NCBI RefSeq assembly: GCF_902825145.1
Contig: NZ_CADEAD010000003.1
Coordinates: 62,001-126,000 of the forward strand
DNA: 64,000 nucleotides
Source of the DNA: Bartonella phoceensis
Lineage (GTDB): Bacteria; Pseudomonadota; Alphaproteobacteria; Rhizobiales; Rhizobiaceae
Direction of reading: 5' to 3'
Numbering within the stretch: position 1 is the stretch's first letter; the number at the start of each line of letters is the position of its first letter. The notes beneath the pieces are model-generated. The model had not been told where the DNA came from. It saw only the letters and a list, made by a program, of their open reading frames with translations, and did no database searches. The position numbers and the translations under genes were made by a program. Of this stretch, positions 8,978 through 19,258 are shown piece by piece.

Positions 8978-11158
8978 ATGAAACAGAGGGTGGAAGATCA
9001 TATTTCTCTATCGGATATAACAATGAAAAATCCGAAGCGATTTATTAATAGGGAATTTTCATGGCTGCAATTTAATACACGCGTATTGATGGAAGCTGCT
9101 AATTCAAGGAATCCTTTATTAGAACGGTTGCAATTTCTTTCAATTTCAGCAGCAAATCTTGATGAGTTTTTTATGGTTCGTGTTGCTGGCCTTGCTGCTC
9201 AAGTTCGTGATGGGGTTACAACCTGCAGTGCAGATGGACGTACGCCACAGGAACAACTTGATTTTGTGTTAAATGAGATTTCACGTTTACAGGTTCATCA
9301 ATTACAAGAATTACGTATTTTATGTCATGAATTAAAACAGAATGATATTGAAATCATTGCTCCTGATGGGCTTTCAGAAATTGAAAAATTATGGCTCGAA
9401 AAATATTTTCTTGATACGATTTTTCCTATTCTAAAACCTTTATCTGTTGTTTCTGTTAACTCTTTTCCATTTATTCCTAATTTAGGGCTTTCACTCGCCC
9501 TCCAATTGTCCCGCTGTGCCGATCAATCCTCTACTATAGCGTTGTTGCCTATTCCAACATCCTTAAAACGTTTTATTCTTCTTCCTCAAAAAGGCAATCA
9601 TTTTCGTTTTATTGTATCTGAAGATGTGATTAGTCTTTTTATGCATTATGTATTTCCTGATTTTGAATTTGATGAAATGGGTACATTTAGAGTCATTCGT
9701 GATAGTGATATTGAAGTCGAAGAAGAGGCTGAAGATCTTGTTCATTTTTTTGAAACGGCTCTTAAAAGACGCCGTCGTGGGCAAGTTATTCGAATTGAAT
9801 TTGACACGAAAATGCCGGAAAATTTACGCCGATTTATAACGAATGGTCTTGTTGTTCCTAGTAATTGTATCAGTATTCTCGATGGATTTTTGGCGCTTAA
9901 TATGGTATCAGAGATCGTTTCTGTTCCGCGCGATGATCTAAAATTTATTCCTTATCATCCTCGTTTTCCTGAATGTATTCTTAAGCATAAAGGTGATTGC
10001 TTTGCGGCTATTCGTGAAAACGATATTGTGATTCATCATCCTTATGAATCCTTTGATGTTGTGGTGCAATTTTTATATCAAGCTGCGAGTGATCCTGATG
10101 TCGTGGAAATTAAACAGACTCTTTATCGTACATCGAATGATAGTCCTATTGTTAGTGCTTTGATTAGGGCTGCTGAACAGGGAAAGTCAGTGACTGCTTT
10201 GGTGGAGCTTAAAGCACGTTTTGATGAAGAAGCAAATATTCGTTGGGCACGTGATCTTGAGCGTGCGGGGGTGCGCGTTTTTTTTGGTTTTATTGCCTTA
10301 AAAACCCATGCTAAGATGTCGCTTATCATGAGGCGTGAAGGAAAGCGCCTTTGCTCTTATGTTCATCTTGGAACAGGAAATTATCATCCTATTAATGCTA
10401 AAGTTTATACTGACCTTTCTTTTTTTACCACTGATGATGATATTGCGCATGATGTTGCATTACTATTTAATTATATGGCCCAATATAAACGCCCAAATGA
10501 AGCAATGAAGATTGCTTTTTCACCCTTAACATTGCGCCGTCGTATTCTTAAGCATATTGAAGGAGAAATTAGCAATGCGAGGCAGGGACGGTTTGCTGCT
10601 ATTTGGATGAAAGTTAACGCATTGGTTGATCCTGAAATTATTGATGCCTTATATCGTGCTAGTCAAGCCGGTGTACAGATCGATCTTGTGGTACGTGGTA
10701 TATGCTGTTTACGTCCTGGTATTCCAGGAATTTCAGATAATATTCGTGCAAAATCAATTGTAGGGCGTTTTCTTGAACATAGTCGTGTTTTTTGTTTTGG
10801 TAATGGTGGAGATTTACCTAGTGAGAATGCACTTGTTTATTTGGGATCTGCTGATATGATGCCTCGTAATCTAGATTATCGTATTGAAATATTGGCTCCA
10901 GTTTTTAATAAAACAGTTCGTAAACAAATTCTTTTACAAATTATGTTGGCTAATATTATTGATAATCAACAAAGCTTTGATATACTCAAGAGTGGAACAT
11001 CAAGACGTATAAAACCGCAAAGAGGTGAAAGTCCGTTTAATGCGCAGGAGTATTTTATGGCCAATGCAGGTTTTACGGGGTGGGAAAAATCTTTTGAGTC
11101 TTCTGCTTCACGTTTTGTTGCGTTGCATCGGCAGCAAACCGAAGTGCATAAAGACTGA
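8978..11158 (+). CDS. ppk: Polyphosphate kinase 1
   Basis: PPK1 reversibly transfers the ATP gamma-phosphate onto inorganic polyphosphate. At 726 residues the protein shows the family architecture: N-terminal helical domain (FINREFSWLQFNTRVL), head domain, then two phospholipase-D-like C-terminal domains. The autophosphorylated His lies in LKTHAKMSL (H444), and the second catalytic His is in YVHLGTGNYH (H463); the 19-residue spacing equals that of E. coli H435/H454. The C-terminal part has YLGSADMMPRNLDYRIE. The ATG start follows an AAAGGGA element. ppx starts six bases after the stop, so synthesis and hydrolysis of polyphosphate are coupled in one operon. Confidence 0.96.
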   Translation: MKQRVEDHISLSDITMKNPKRFINREFSWLQFNTRVLMEAANSRNPLLERLQFLSISAANLDEFFMVRVAGLAAQVRDGVTTCSADGRTPQEQLDFVLNEISRLQVHQLQELRILCHELKQNDIEIIAPDGLSEIEKLWLEKYFLDTIFPILKPLSVVSVNSFPFIPNLGLSLALQLSRCADQSSTIALLPIPTSLKRFILLPQKGNHFRFIVSEDVISLFMHYVFPDFEFDEMGTFRVIRDSDIEVEEEAEDLVHFFETALKRRRRGQVIRIEFDTKMPENLRRFITNGLVVPSNCISILDGFLALNMVSEIVSVPRDDLKFIPYHPRFPECILKHKGDCFAAIRENDIVIHHPYESFDVVVQFLYQAASDPDVVEIKQTLYRTSNDSPIVSALIRAAEQGKSVTALVELKARFDEEANIRWARDLERAGVRVFFGFIALKTHAKMSLIMRREGKRLCSYVHLGTGNYHPINAKVYTDLSFFTTDDDIAHDVALLFNYMAQYKRPNEAMKIAFSPLTLRRRILKHIEGEISNARQGRFAAIWMKVNALVDPEIIDALYRASQAGVQIDLVVRGICCLRPGIPGISDNIRAKSIVGRFLEHSRVFCFGNGGDLPSENALVYLGSADMMPRNLDYRIEILAPVFNKTVRKQILLQIMLANIIDNQQSFDILKSGTSRRIKPQRGESPFNAQEYFMANAGFTGWEKSFESSASRFVALHRQQTEVHKD

Positions 11159-11164
11159 AATCCG

Positions 11165-12676
11165 ATGACGTATATAGATGCTCAAGGTCGGCTAAAAGGG
11201 TGCAAGCCTGTTGCTGTTATCGATATTGGATCAAATTCTGTTCGCCTTGTTATTTATGAAGGTCTTGTGCGTTCACCAACAGTTTTATTTAATGAAAAAG
11301 TTCTCTGTGGTTTAGGACAAGGTGTTGCGAAAACCAGTTTTTTAGAAGAAAAATCGATAAAAATGGCGTTGCAAACACTGAAACGGTTTCGTGCACTTTG
11401 TCGACAGATTGGAGCAGATGAGGTTTATACGCTCGCAACAGCGGCGGCGCGAGAAGCAAAAAATGGATCAACATTTATTCAAAATGCTGAAAATATCTTG
11501 CAAAATAAAATATATCTTCTTTCAGGAAGTGAAGAAGCTGTTTATTCAGCATACGGAGTTATTTCTACTTTTCATAAACCAAAGGGTATTTCTGGGGATC
11601 TTGGTGGTGGAAGTCTCGAACTTATTGATGTTGATAACTTTGATGTAGGTAAGGGGATAACTCTACCGTTAGGTGGTTTGCGCCTACAGTATATGTCCAA
11701 TAATGATATTACTGCTGCCGCAAAAATTGCTCATGAACAGTTTGGTAAATCTGCTATCGTTTGTAAGGGTATGGCACGTTGCTTTTATGCAGTAGGAGGA
11801 ACTTGGCGTAATTTGGCAAAACTCCATATGGCAACCAAACATTATCGGCTACCTGTTATGCATGGTTATGAAGTTGATGCGGGAGAAATGGAAAATTTCT
11901 TGCATTTTGTTGTAAGTGGCAGTGTTGATAATATAAAAGGAATTACAGCGATCTCAAAAAATCGCCGTCAACTTTTATCTTATGGAGCGATCATTCTTAT
12001 TGAGCTTATTCGTTGTATGGGTTTTGAAAAAATAATCTTTTCTGGAGCTGGCGTCCGGGAAGGCTTTCTTTATTCACGATTGCCGCGAGAGGTTCGGCTT
12101 TCAGATCCTCTCATTGCAGCATGTACGGAAATGGCTATTTTGCGGGCCCGTTCTCCAAAGCAAGCGGAAGAGCTCATTGATTTTACCAGCAATGCCTTTG
12201 AAGTTTTTGGAATTTCAGAAACTGAAAATGAATGCCGTTATCGCAAGGCTGCTTGTCTTCTTGCGGATATTGGTTGGCGTATACACCCAGATTATCGAGG
12301 TAACGAGGCAGCCAATCAGATAGCGCTGGGTTCTTATCCGGGAATTTCTCATGAAGGACGTGCTTATGCTGCGCTCGCTGTTTTTTTTCGCAATACAGGT
12401 TTATTGATTGATGAAGAATCTCTTCCCATTTTTCAACTAGCGAACAAAAATATGACCAGGAAAGCGCGCATTCTTGGAGAAATTATGCGTATTGCACATC
12501 TTTTTAGTTCTTCTACTGCAGGTATTTTACCTCATTTCTCATGGCATAAAAAAACGGATCATGTTGTCTTGTATATTCCGGGGCGTTATGCTGATCTATT
12601 AGGAGAACGTCCTCTCATTCGGTTGAAAAAATTATCAAAAATAATAAAACTCCCTCTTTCTTTTGAAACTTTCTAA
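11165..12676 (+). CDS. ppx: Exopolyphosphatase (Ppx/GppA family)
   Basis: ASKHA-fold phosphatase of 503 residues that removes terminal phosphate from polyphosphate; a pppGpp phosphatase activity is possible for this family. The phosphate-1 loop VAVIDIGSNSVRLVIYEG is at residues 17-34, and the phosphate-2 motif GDLGGGSLELI is near 142. The C-terminal third is an HD-like helical domain with ADIGWRIHPDYRG. It follows ppk by six bases and is presumably translated from the same mRNA. No terminator is obvious after it; instead the next 600 bases are degenerate sequence. Confidence 0.93.
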   Translation: MTYIDAQGRLKGCKPVAVIDIGSNSVRLVIYEGLVRSPTVLFNEKVLCGLGQGVAKTSFLEEKSIKMALQTLKRFRALCRQIGADEVYTLATAAAREAKNGSTFIQNAENILQNKIYLLSGSEEAVYSAYGVISTFHKPKGISGDLGGGSLELIDVDNFDVGKGITLPLGGLRLQYMSNNDITAAAKIAHEQFGKSAIVCKGMARCFYAVGGTWRNLAKLHMATKHYRLPVMHGYEVDAGEMENFLHFVVSGSVDNIKGITAISKNRRQLLSYGAIILIELIRCMGFEKIIFSGAGVREGFLYSRLPREVRLSDPLIAACTEMAILRARSPKQAEELIDFTSNAFEVFGISETENECRYRKAACLLADIGWRIHPDYRGNEAANQIALGSYPGISHEGRAYAALAVFFRNTGLLIDEESLPIFQLANKNMTRKARILGEIMRIAHLFSSSTAGILPHFSWHKKTDHVVLYIPGRYADLLGERPLIRLKKLSKIIKLPLSFETF

Positions 12677-12734
12677 TTCCTTTTCTATAAAGTTAGATGA
12701 ATTCGTGATTATATTATTACGTATTTGGATTACT

Positions 12735-12890
12735 ATGCAGAATTCAGCTTTTGGTTATTGAATTGTGCTTTCAATATAATACTTATTTTTATGATATGAC
12801 GATGTAAAATATATTACATTTGCATACTTTGCTTTCACGCTAAGCTGATATTTTTGTAAACGTGACAGCGAGTATTATAGAAAAAAATTT
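12735..12890 (-). pseudogene. Decayed partial copy of rnd (RNase D)
   Basis: Bases about 12735-12890 align by eye with 13680-13840 inside the intact rnd gene about 0.9 kb downstream. The shared block starts at an identical ATGATATGACGA and runs through a near-identical TTCACGC-AAGCTG segment. Read on the minus strand, the relic gives KISA-stop-RESK...NI, then a two-base insertion, then RHIIK; rnd has KIAAWRERK...NI then RHIMK. A stop, a frameshift and scattered substitutions show it is not translated. It is the eroded remainder of a duplication. Confidence 0.75.
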
Positions 12891-13288
12891 CCGTCTTTAT
12901 TTTAGAATTCAAAGCTTTTTGGTTTAAATTTTTTTGATGATAAATTTGATTCTGATTGAGATTTCTAAAATTTTGTTATTATTTTGAACAAGCATTGATC
13001 AAATTTAAATTTTAAAATTTTAGTATGTCTTTCTTATTATATTTGTATTAGCTATAAAGAATATTTTAATTAATCTAGAAATATGAATAGCATAGCTGAT
13101 TTTTCTGGAATGAAGGTGTTTAGAATTTTTCCAGATTTTTTTCACATTTTTCAAATAAAATTAGCTTACCTAAATGCACTTGTAAAATCTTTCTTTTTTG
13201 ATTTTTCAATACCTTTTATACCAAATGCATTAAATGTTTTCTTTTTGCGTCAATTTCAGAATGCAAACGGTTAAAACTTTTTTACAAA
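12891..13288. other. Intergenic region downstream of rnd
   Basis: Very AT-rich and without a credible gene. A 63-codon Phe-rich plus-strand frame at 13083-13274 has no ribosome site and looks like chance. Part of this stretch may be further, unrecognisable remains of the rnd duplication. Confidence 0.35.
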
Positions 13289-14443
13289 TTAGAGCTGTTT
13301 GGTATTTATTTTTCCATTTTTAAAGTAAAATCCTATCTGACCTTTTAGTAGTTGTTCAGCTTTGTGCCCAAATATTTCATAACGCCAACCATTCATAGCG
13401 GGAATATTTTCCTTTATACATCCATTTGCGATTTTTTCTAAGTCATTGGAAGATGCAATAATCTTGGGGGCAATGCCATTTTCATTTGCAACGAGTTTTA
13501 ATAATACTTTGAGAAGATCAATAACTGCAGTTGATGTTTCATTGAGTGCATTATATTTAGGAAGGGCAGGTAAAGTAGCAAGATCAACTTCTAAGCCTTC
13601 GTGGACAGCTCTGATTAATGTTTGTGTGATTGAGAGCTTGTCCCAGTTTTTATGTAGGCTGCGCAAACGTTTCAAGGCAGTTTCATCTTGTGGCTGTTGG
13701 ATTGCTATTTCGATAAGGCATTCATCTTTCATGATATGACGACGCGGGATATTATATCTTCGTGCTTTGCGTTCACGCCAAGCTGCTATTTTTTGCAATA
13801 CGGCAAGTTCACGCGGTTTTTTTACTTTGCCTTTTACTTTTTTCCATGCCTCATCTTCAGGCATATCGTAGGTTTTAGGAGCTAAAAGGATTGCTATTTC
13901 ATCATCCATCCAGTGGGTGCGTTTGTTTTTTTCTAGCTGTTTTTTTAATAAGAGGTAAACATCTCTGAGATAAGTTACATCGGCAAGTGCATAGAGCAAC
14001 TGCTTTTCGGAAAGAGGGCGGCAGCTCCAGTCTGTAAAACGAGATGATTTATCAAGCTGATGCCCCGTGCAACGTTGTACAATTTGGTCATAGGAGATAG
14101 AATCACCAAATCCGCAAATTGATCCTGCTATTTGTGTATCAAAAAGGGGGAAGGGAATTATACCACTAAGATGATAAATTGTTTCAATGTCTTGACGGGC
14201 AGCATGAAAAACTTTAACAATTTTTTCGTCGATCATCAAATCAAAAAACGGTTTTAAATCAATATCTTGTGATATTGGATCAATCAGAACTGTAGCAGTT
14301 GGTGATGCAAGCTGAATGAGACAGAGTTGTGGCCAGAAAGTTGTCTCGCGGATAAATTCGGTATCAACTGTTACAAAATCTGAGGTACGTAGAGTGGAAA
14401 GTGCAATTTCAAGATCTGTTGTTTGTGTAATAAGATTCATCAT
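13289..14443 (-). CDS. rnd: Ribonuclease D
   Basis: 3'-5' exoribonuclease for tRNA 3' maturation. The DEDD nuclease signature begins with TVDTEFIRE (Exo I), continues through VFHAARQDIE (Exo II) and ends with LLYALADVTYL (Exo III, YxxxD form). An HRDC domain follows. The frame is open 43 codons further upstream, but the conserved protein starts at MNLITQTTDLEIA, giving 384 residues, the family length. A TATAAT box sits six bases before this ATG with a weak AAGACA 17 bases further upstream, so the mRNA may begin at or very near the start codon. A relic of a second copy lies just downstream. Confidence 0.92.
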   Translation of the reverse strand: MMNLITQTTDLEIALSTLRTSDFVTVDTEFIRETTFWPQLCLIQLASPTATVLIDPISQDIDLKPFFDLMIDEKIVKVFHAARQDIETIYHLSGIIPFPLFDTQIAGSICGFGDSISYDQIVQRCTGHQLDKSSRFTDWSCRPLSEKQLLYALADVTYLRDVYLLLKKQLEKNKRTHWMDDEIAILLAPKTYDMPEDEAWKKVKGKVKKPRELAVLQKIAAWRERKARRYNIPRRHIMKDECLIEIAIQQPQDETALKRLRSLHKNWDKLSITQTLIRAVHEGLEVDLATLPALPKYNALNETSTAVIDLLKVLLKLVANENGIAPKIIASSNDLEKIANGCIKENIPAMNGWRYEIFGHKAEQLLKGQIGFYFKNGKINTKQL

Positions 14444-14577
14444 TATTCTATTATAGCCAGATAAATTAAATTTGTCTTTTATTGACTTTTTTTTTGAGTC
14501 TTTATCCTCATATCTTGACAAATGGTTATTAAAAAGCGTTTGTAGCGCATGTGGAATTATAATTAAAGGCAAAAACT

Positions 14578-16368
14578 ATGCATCGTTATCGCAGTCATCA
14601 TTGCGCTGCTCTTCGTAAATGTGATGTAGGAACACAGGCTCGTCTTTCGGGATGGGTTCATCGTGTTCGTGATCATGGCGGAATCCTTTTTGTAGATTTA
14701 CGTGATCATTTTGGAATCACACAGATTGTTGCTGATCCTGCTTCGCCAGCTTTTAAAATTGTCGAAACAGTACGTTCTGAATGGGTCATTCGTGTGGATG
14801 GGGAAGTATGTGCACGTTCTGATGAGGTTATTAATACATCTCTTCCAACAGGCGAAATTGAAATTTTTGCGAAAGAGGTTGAAATCCTTTCAAAATCTGA
14901 TGAGCTTCCTTTACCTGTTTTTGGTGAACCTGATTATCCAGAAGATATTCGGTTGAAATATCGTTTTCTTGATTTACGTCGCGAAACGATGCACAAAAAC
15001 ATCATGCGTCGTGCCGAAATTATTTCCGCTATCAGACGGTCTATGCAAGAGAATGGTTTTATGGAATTTACAACACCACTTTTGACAGCCTCATCACCAG
15101 AAGGGGCGCGCGATTTTTTGGTGCCAAGCCGTATTCACCAGGGAAAATTTTACGCGTTGCCACAAGCACCTCAGCAATACAAACAGTTGTTGATGATGTC
15201 AGGTTTTGATCGTTATTTTCAAATTGCTCCCTGTTTTAGAGATGAAGATCCGCGAGCAGATCGTCTTCCAGGAGAGTTTTATCAATTAGATATTGAAATG
15301 AGTTTTGTTGAACAGGAAGATGTTTTTATAACAATGGAACCCATTATGCGTTCTCTTTTTGAAGAGTTTGCAAATGGAAAATCTGTAACACAAAGTTTTC
15401 CTCGTATTCCTTATGATGAAGCAATGCGAAAATATGGCTCAGATAAGCCAGATTTACGTAATCCGATCATTATGGAAGATGTCTCTCGGCATTTTTATGA
15501 TTCTGGTTTTAAAGTTTTTGCTCAGATTTTAGCAAATGATGAGAATGCACAAGTATGGGCTATTCCGGCTAAAACAGGTGGAAGCCGTGCCTTTTGTGAT
15601 CGTATGAATGGATGGGCACAAGGAGGGGGACAACCAGGGCTCGGTTATATTTTCTGGCGTGAAGAGCAAGGTAAGTTTGAAGGTGCTGGCCCTATCGCTA
15701 AAAATATTGGTGAACAAAGGACTGAAGCACTCCGTACGCAGCTTGGGCTTGAAAGTGGTGATGCCTGCTTTTTCGTGGCAGGGGATCCAAAGAAATTTGC
15801 ATCTTTTGCCGGCGCAGCACGTACACGGGTCGGGGAAGAATTGGACCTTATCAATCGAGAGTGTTTTTCTTTAGCGTGGATTATTGATTTTCCATTTTTT
15901 GAATGGAATGAAGATGAAAAAAAGCTTGATTTTGCACATAATCCTTTTTCCCTGCCTCAGGGAGGGAAAGATGCTCTTGAGTACCAGGATCCTCTTACGC
16001 TTAAAGCTTTTCAGTATGATCTCGTTTGTAATGGTTATGAAATTGCATCGGGTGGAATTCGTAATCATTCACCAGAAATGATGCTTAAAGTTTTTAATCT
16101 TGCTGGTTTTTCTAAAGAGGTGGTAGAAGATCGTTTTGGTGCTCTTTATCGTGCATTTCATTATGGAGCTCCACCACATGGTGGTATGGCGGCTGGTGTT
16201 GACCGTATTGTTATGCTTTTGCAAGGTGTTAAAAACTTACGGGAGGTCGCTCTATTTCCGATGAATCAGCAAGCGCTTGATCTTTTGATGAGTGCCCCGT
16301 CTGACGTTTCTTCCACACAATTACATGATTTAGGGATACGAATTGCTCCTGCTAGAAAAAAGAGTTAA
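14578..16368 (+). CDS. aspS: Aspartyl-tRNA synthetase (bacterial type)
   Basis: Class II synthetase of 596 residues. It has the N-terminal OB-fold anticodon-binding domain ([20 protein letters not shown]), class II motif 2 in [24 protein letters not shown], a GAD insertion domain in the middle (about residues 300-410), and motif 3 with [14 protein letters not shown]. The GAD insertion marks the bacterial type. Alphaproteobacterial enzymes of this type are often non-discriminating (charging tRNA-Asp and tRNA-Asn, with GatCAB correcting the latter), but that cannot be decided here. It is divergent from rnd. Confidence 0.96.
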   Translation: MHRYRSHHCAALRKCDVGTQARLSGWVHRVRDHGGILFVDLRDHFGITQIVADPASPAFKIVETVRSEWVIRVDGEVCARSDEVINTSLPTGEIEIFAKEVEILSKSDELPLPVFGEPDYPEDIRLKYRFLDLRRETMHKNIMRRAEIISAIRRSMQENGFMEFTTPLLTASSPEGARDFLVPSRIHQGKFYALPQAPQQYKQLLMMSGFDRYFQIAPCFRDEDPRADRLPGEFYQLDIEMSFVEQEDVFITMEPIMRSLFEEFANGKSVTQSFPRIPYDEAMRKYGSDKPDLRNPIIMEDVSRHFYDSGFKVFAQILANDENAQVWAIPAKTGGSRAFCDRMNGWAQGGGQPGLGYIFWREEQGKFEGAGPIAKNIGEQRTEALRTQLGLESGDACFFVAGDPKKFASFAGAARTRVGEELDLINRECFSLAWIIDFPFFEWNEDEKKLDFAHNPFSLPQGGKDALEYQDPLTLKAFQYDLVCNGYEIASGGIRNHSPEMMLKVFNLAGFSKEVVEDRFGALYRAFHYGAPPHGGMAAGVDRIVMLLQGVKNLREVALFPMNQQALDLLMSAPSDVSSTQLHDLGIRIAPARKKS

Positions 16369-16902
16369 AAGATTTAATTTTAGTTTGTTGCTATTTTTTA
16401 ATTAGCCGTGAAGCTTTAATGTCTTTGAACTATGTCAGCGTATATGGTTGTTTATAAAAAATTTAAGATGTATGCTCCATTTAAGTTTTTCTACCTTGTA
16501 AAAAAGTTATTTATCTTCGTGTTTATAAGAATAACGCGGTGTTATGAAATATTGCGTTGTTCTAGAGAACTCTGTAAAGTTCATTATATGAAACTGGATA
16601 TCATTTTGTTATGCAAGGTCTTTTATTTAAAGAGCTATAAGATCAGAGAGCGCATTTCTCGTGAGATTTTCAGAAAAAGATTTCAACTTAATGGATTAAG
16701 TATTTCTGTATAATGATTAGATGAGATTGAGAACGCGTATATAAAATTTTTCAAATTGATATAATTTTCTGTTCATGTTGTAATCACATCGTTTGTTTTT
16801 ATATAGTCGATTTTAAATAAAAATAATCGACTCATAAAAATTGTACTGAAAAAATCTTATGAAATAATTGCTCATTATTTTGAGAATTGTTGTCCTAATG
16901 CT
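16369..16902. other. Intergenic region between aspS and parC
   Basis: About 530 AT-rich bases. A 93-codon plus-strand frame at 16432-16713 opens with ATG but has no ribosome site and no recognisable domain, and its Phe/Lys/Tyr-rich makeup follows base composition. I do not call it a gene. It could be a relic, since unusually long spacers with decayed genes are common in this window. Confidence 0.35.
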
Positions 16903-19152
16903 ATGTCTGATAAAATGATTTTACCTTTTGATAAAGAACATATTGAGCTAATAGAGTTACGTTCTGCTTTACAAGAGCGTTATTTGGCTTATGCGCTTTC
17001 TACCATTACGCACCGTGCGCTACCTGATGTGCGTGATGGTTTAAAGCCTGTGCACCGGCGCATTATTCATGCCATGCGTTTACTCAAACTGAATCCAGGA
17101 CAATCCTATGCAAAGTGTGCCCGGATTGTTGGCGATGTGATGGGAAAATTTCATCCGCATGGTGATGCATCTATTTATGATGCGCTCGTGCGTTTGGCGC
17201 AGAGTTTTGCCGTTCGTTATCCACTGGTTGATGGACAAGGAAATTTTGGTAATATTGATGGTGATAATGCTGCTGCTATGCGGTATACGGAAGCGCGTAT
17301 GACTGAAGTGGCGGCGTTGCTGCTTGAAGGGATTAATGAAGACGCGATTGATTTTCGTTTAACCTATAATGAGGAAGATCAAGAACCGGTTGTTTTACCC
17401 GGAGCTTTTCCTAATCTTTTAGCAAATGGTTCGTCAGGTATTGCTGTTGGTATGGCAACATCTATTCCACCTCATAATGTTGCTGAGCTCTGTGATGCAG
17501 CACTCCATTTGATTACGCATCCCGATGTAAATGATGAGGAATTAAACCAGTTTGTACTTGGGCCTGATTTTCCAACAGGAGGCATTTTAGTTGAGCCTAA
17601 AAAGAGCATTGAGGAATCTTATCGTGTTGGGCGTGGATTCTTTCGGTTGCGTTCGCGTTGGCATCAGGAATTTGGTAGTCGTGGTTCTTATGTGATTGTT
17701 GTTACTGAAATTCCCTATCAAGTTCAAAAGTCACGCCTTATTGAAAAAACAGCGGAATTACTGCTTGCACGGCGATTACCAATGCTTGAGGATATTCAAG
17801 ATGAATCAGCAGAAGATATCCGCATTGTGCTTGTTCCTAAAAATCGTACCGTTGATCCTGAACTCCTTATGGAGTCTCTTTTTAAATTGACTGATTTTGA
17901 AGTAAGATTTCCTCTTAATCTTAATGTTTTATCTTCTGGAAAAATACCAAATGTTCTTTCTTTGCGTGAAAGTTTGCAGCAATGGCTCGAACATCGTCAA
18001 GAGGTGCTTATCCGCCGCTCTCATTATCGGCTTGATCAAATTGACTGCCGTTTAGAAATTCTCCACGGATATCTTATCGCATATTTAAATCTTGATGAGG
18101 TTATTCAGATTATTCGTGAAGAGGATGAACCAAAAAAAGAGCTCATCAAGCGTTTTAAATTAACGGAAAATCAAGCTGAAGCTATTCTCAATATGCGCTT
18201 GCGTTCTCTACGTAAGCTTGAAGAATTTGAAATTCGTAAGGAATTTAAAAGCTTGAAGGATGAAAAAGAAAAACTGCAGGATTTATTAGCTTCTCGTGCA
18301 AAGCAATGGAAAATTATTTCAGAGGAAATCATAAAAGTTCGTAAAACTTTTGGTCCTGATACCCTCTTAGGGAAAAGGCGTACGACATTTGAAGAAGCAC
18401 CAAGGCATGATATTGATGATATTCATCAGGCAATGATTGAAAAAGAACCAGTTACTATTGTTATTTCTGAAAAAGGCTGGATGCGTGCTTTGAGGGGACA
18501 TTTGAGTGATTATAATACATTTTCTTTCAAAGAAGGTGATGCTTTGAAGTTAGCATTTCCAGCGTTTACTACAGATAAGATTGTGCTGATAAGTACTGGT
18601 GGAAAGTTTTTTGCTATTGCTGCAAATAGTTTACCTGGAGGACGAGGTCATGGGGAACCAATTCGTCTTTTAGTTGATATAGATAACGAACAGGATATCC
18701 TAACAGCTTTTGTGTATAATGCACAGGAAAGGCTTCTCTTGATTTCTTCTCATGGAAATGGCTTTATTGTATTGGCAACCGAAGTGATTGCGAATACACG
18801 AAAAGGCAAGCAAATTATGAATGTGAAGTTTCCTGATAAAGTAAAGCTTTGTGTTCCGGTAAAAGGAGATCATGTTGCGGTGGTTGGTGAAAACCGTAAA
18901 ATGCTTATTTTTGGCGTTGAACAAATACCAGAAATGAGTCGTGGTAAAGGTGTTCGTTTGCAACGTTACAAAGAGGGCGGTATTGCTGATGCCAAAACCT
19001 TTAATTTATCAGAAGGCTTAAGCTGGCAAGATATGGCTGCACGTTGCTTTAATCGTCAGGCTGATGATCTCATCGAGTGGATGGGGATGCGTGCTGGAGG
19101 AGGGCGTTTGGTTCCAAAAGGTTTCCCAAAATCAGGAAAATTCACCAATTAA
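16903..19152 (+). CDS. parC: DNA topoisomerase IV subunit A
   Basis: Type IIA topoisomerase A subunit (749 residues), which with ParE decatenates daughter chromosomes. The breakage-reunion domain carries [15 protein letters not shown] and the catalytic tyrosine in [10 protein letters not shown] (R127-Y128). The quinolone-resistance-determining segment ([20 protein letters not shown]) is normally placed. The C-terminal part is a short beta-propeller, without the GyrA-box motif (QRRGGKG) of a gyrase. Length and the missing box favour ParC over GyrA. Confidence 0.93.
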   Translation: MSDKMILPFDKEHIELIELRSALQERYLAYALSTITHRALPDVRDGLKPVHRRIIHAMRLLKLNPGQSYAKCARIVGDVMGKFHPHGDASIYDALVRLAQSFAVRYPLVDGQGNFGNIDGDNAAAMRYTEARMTEVAALLLEGINEDAIDFRLTYNEEDQEPVVLPGAFPNLLANGSSGIAVGMATSIPPHNVAELCDAALHLITHPDVNDEELNQFVLGPDFPTGGILVEPKKSIEESYRVGRGFFRLRSRWHQEFGSRGSYVIVVTEIPYQVQKSRLIEKTAELLLARRLPMLEDIQDESAEDIRIVLVPKNRTVDPELLMESLFKLTDFEVRFPLNLNVLSSGKIPNVLSLRESLQQWLEHRQEVLIRRSHYRLDQIDCRLEILHGYLIAYLNLDEVIQIIREEDEPKKELIKRFKLTENQAEAILNMRLRSLRKLEEFEIRKEFKSLKDEKEKLQDLLASRAKQWKIISEEIIKVRKTFGPDTLLGKRRTTFEEAPRHDIDDIHQAMIEKEPVTIVISEKGWMRALRGHLSDYNTFSFKEGDALKLAFPAFTTDKIVLISTGGKFFAIAANSLPGGRGHGEPIRLLVDIDNEQDILTAFVYNAQERLLLISSHGNGFIVLATEVIANTRKGKQIMNVKFPDKVKLCVPVKGDHVAVVGENRKMLIFGVEQIPEMSRGKGVRLQRYKEGGIADAKTFNLSEGLSWQDMAARCFNRQADDLIEWMGMRAGGGRLVPKGFPKSGKFTN

Positions 19153-19258
19153 CCATATACTATATTTTATTGTTAGTTTATAAAAGCACAAAAAAAATGC
19201 TGTATAGTTTTATTGCTTGGTAGCAGTTTTGTATAATTTTTCCTCGCGGCTTTTATTC

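Noticed and set aside
13083-13274. 63-codon Phe-rich frame
   Set aside because: No ribosome site; lies in decayed spacer.
16432-16713. 93-codon frame between aspS and parC
   Set aside because: No ribosome site, no domain, base-composition-driven amino acids.
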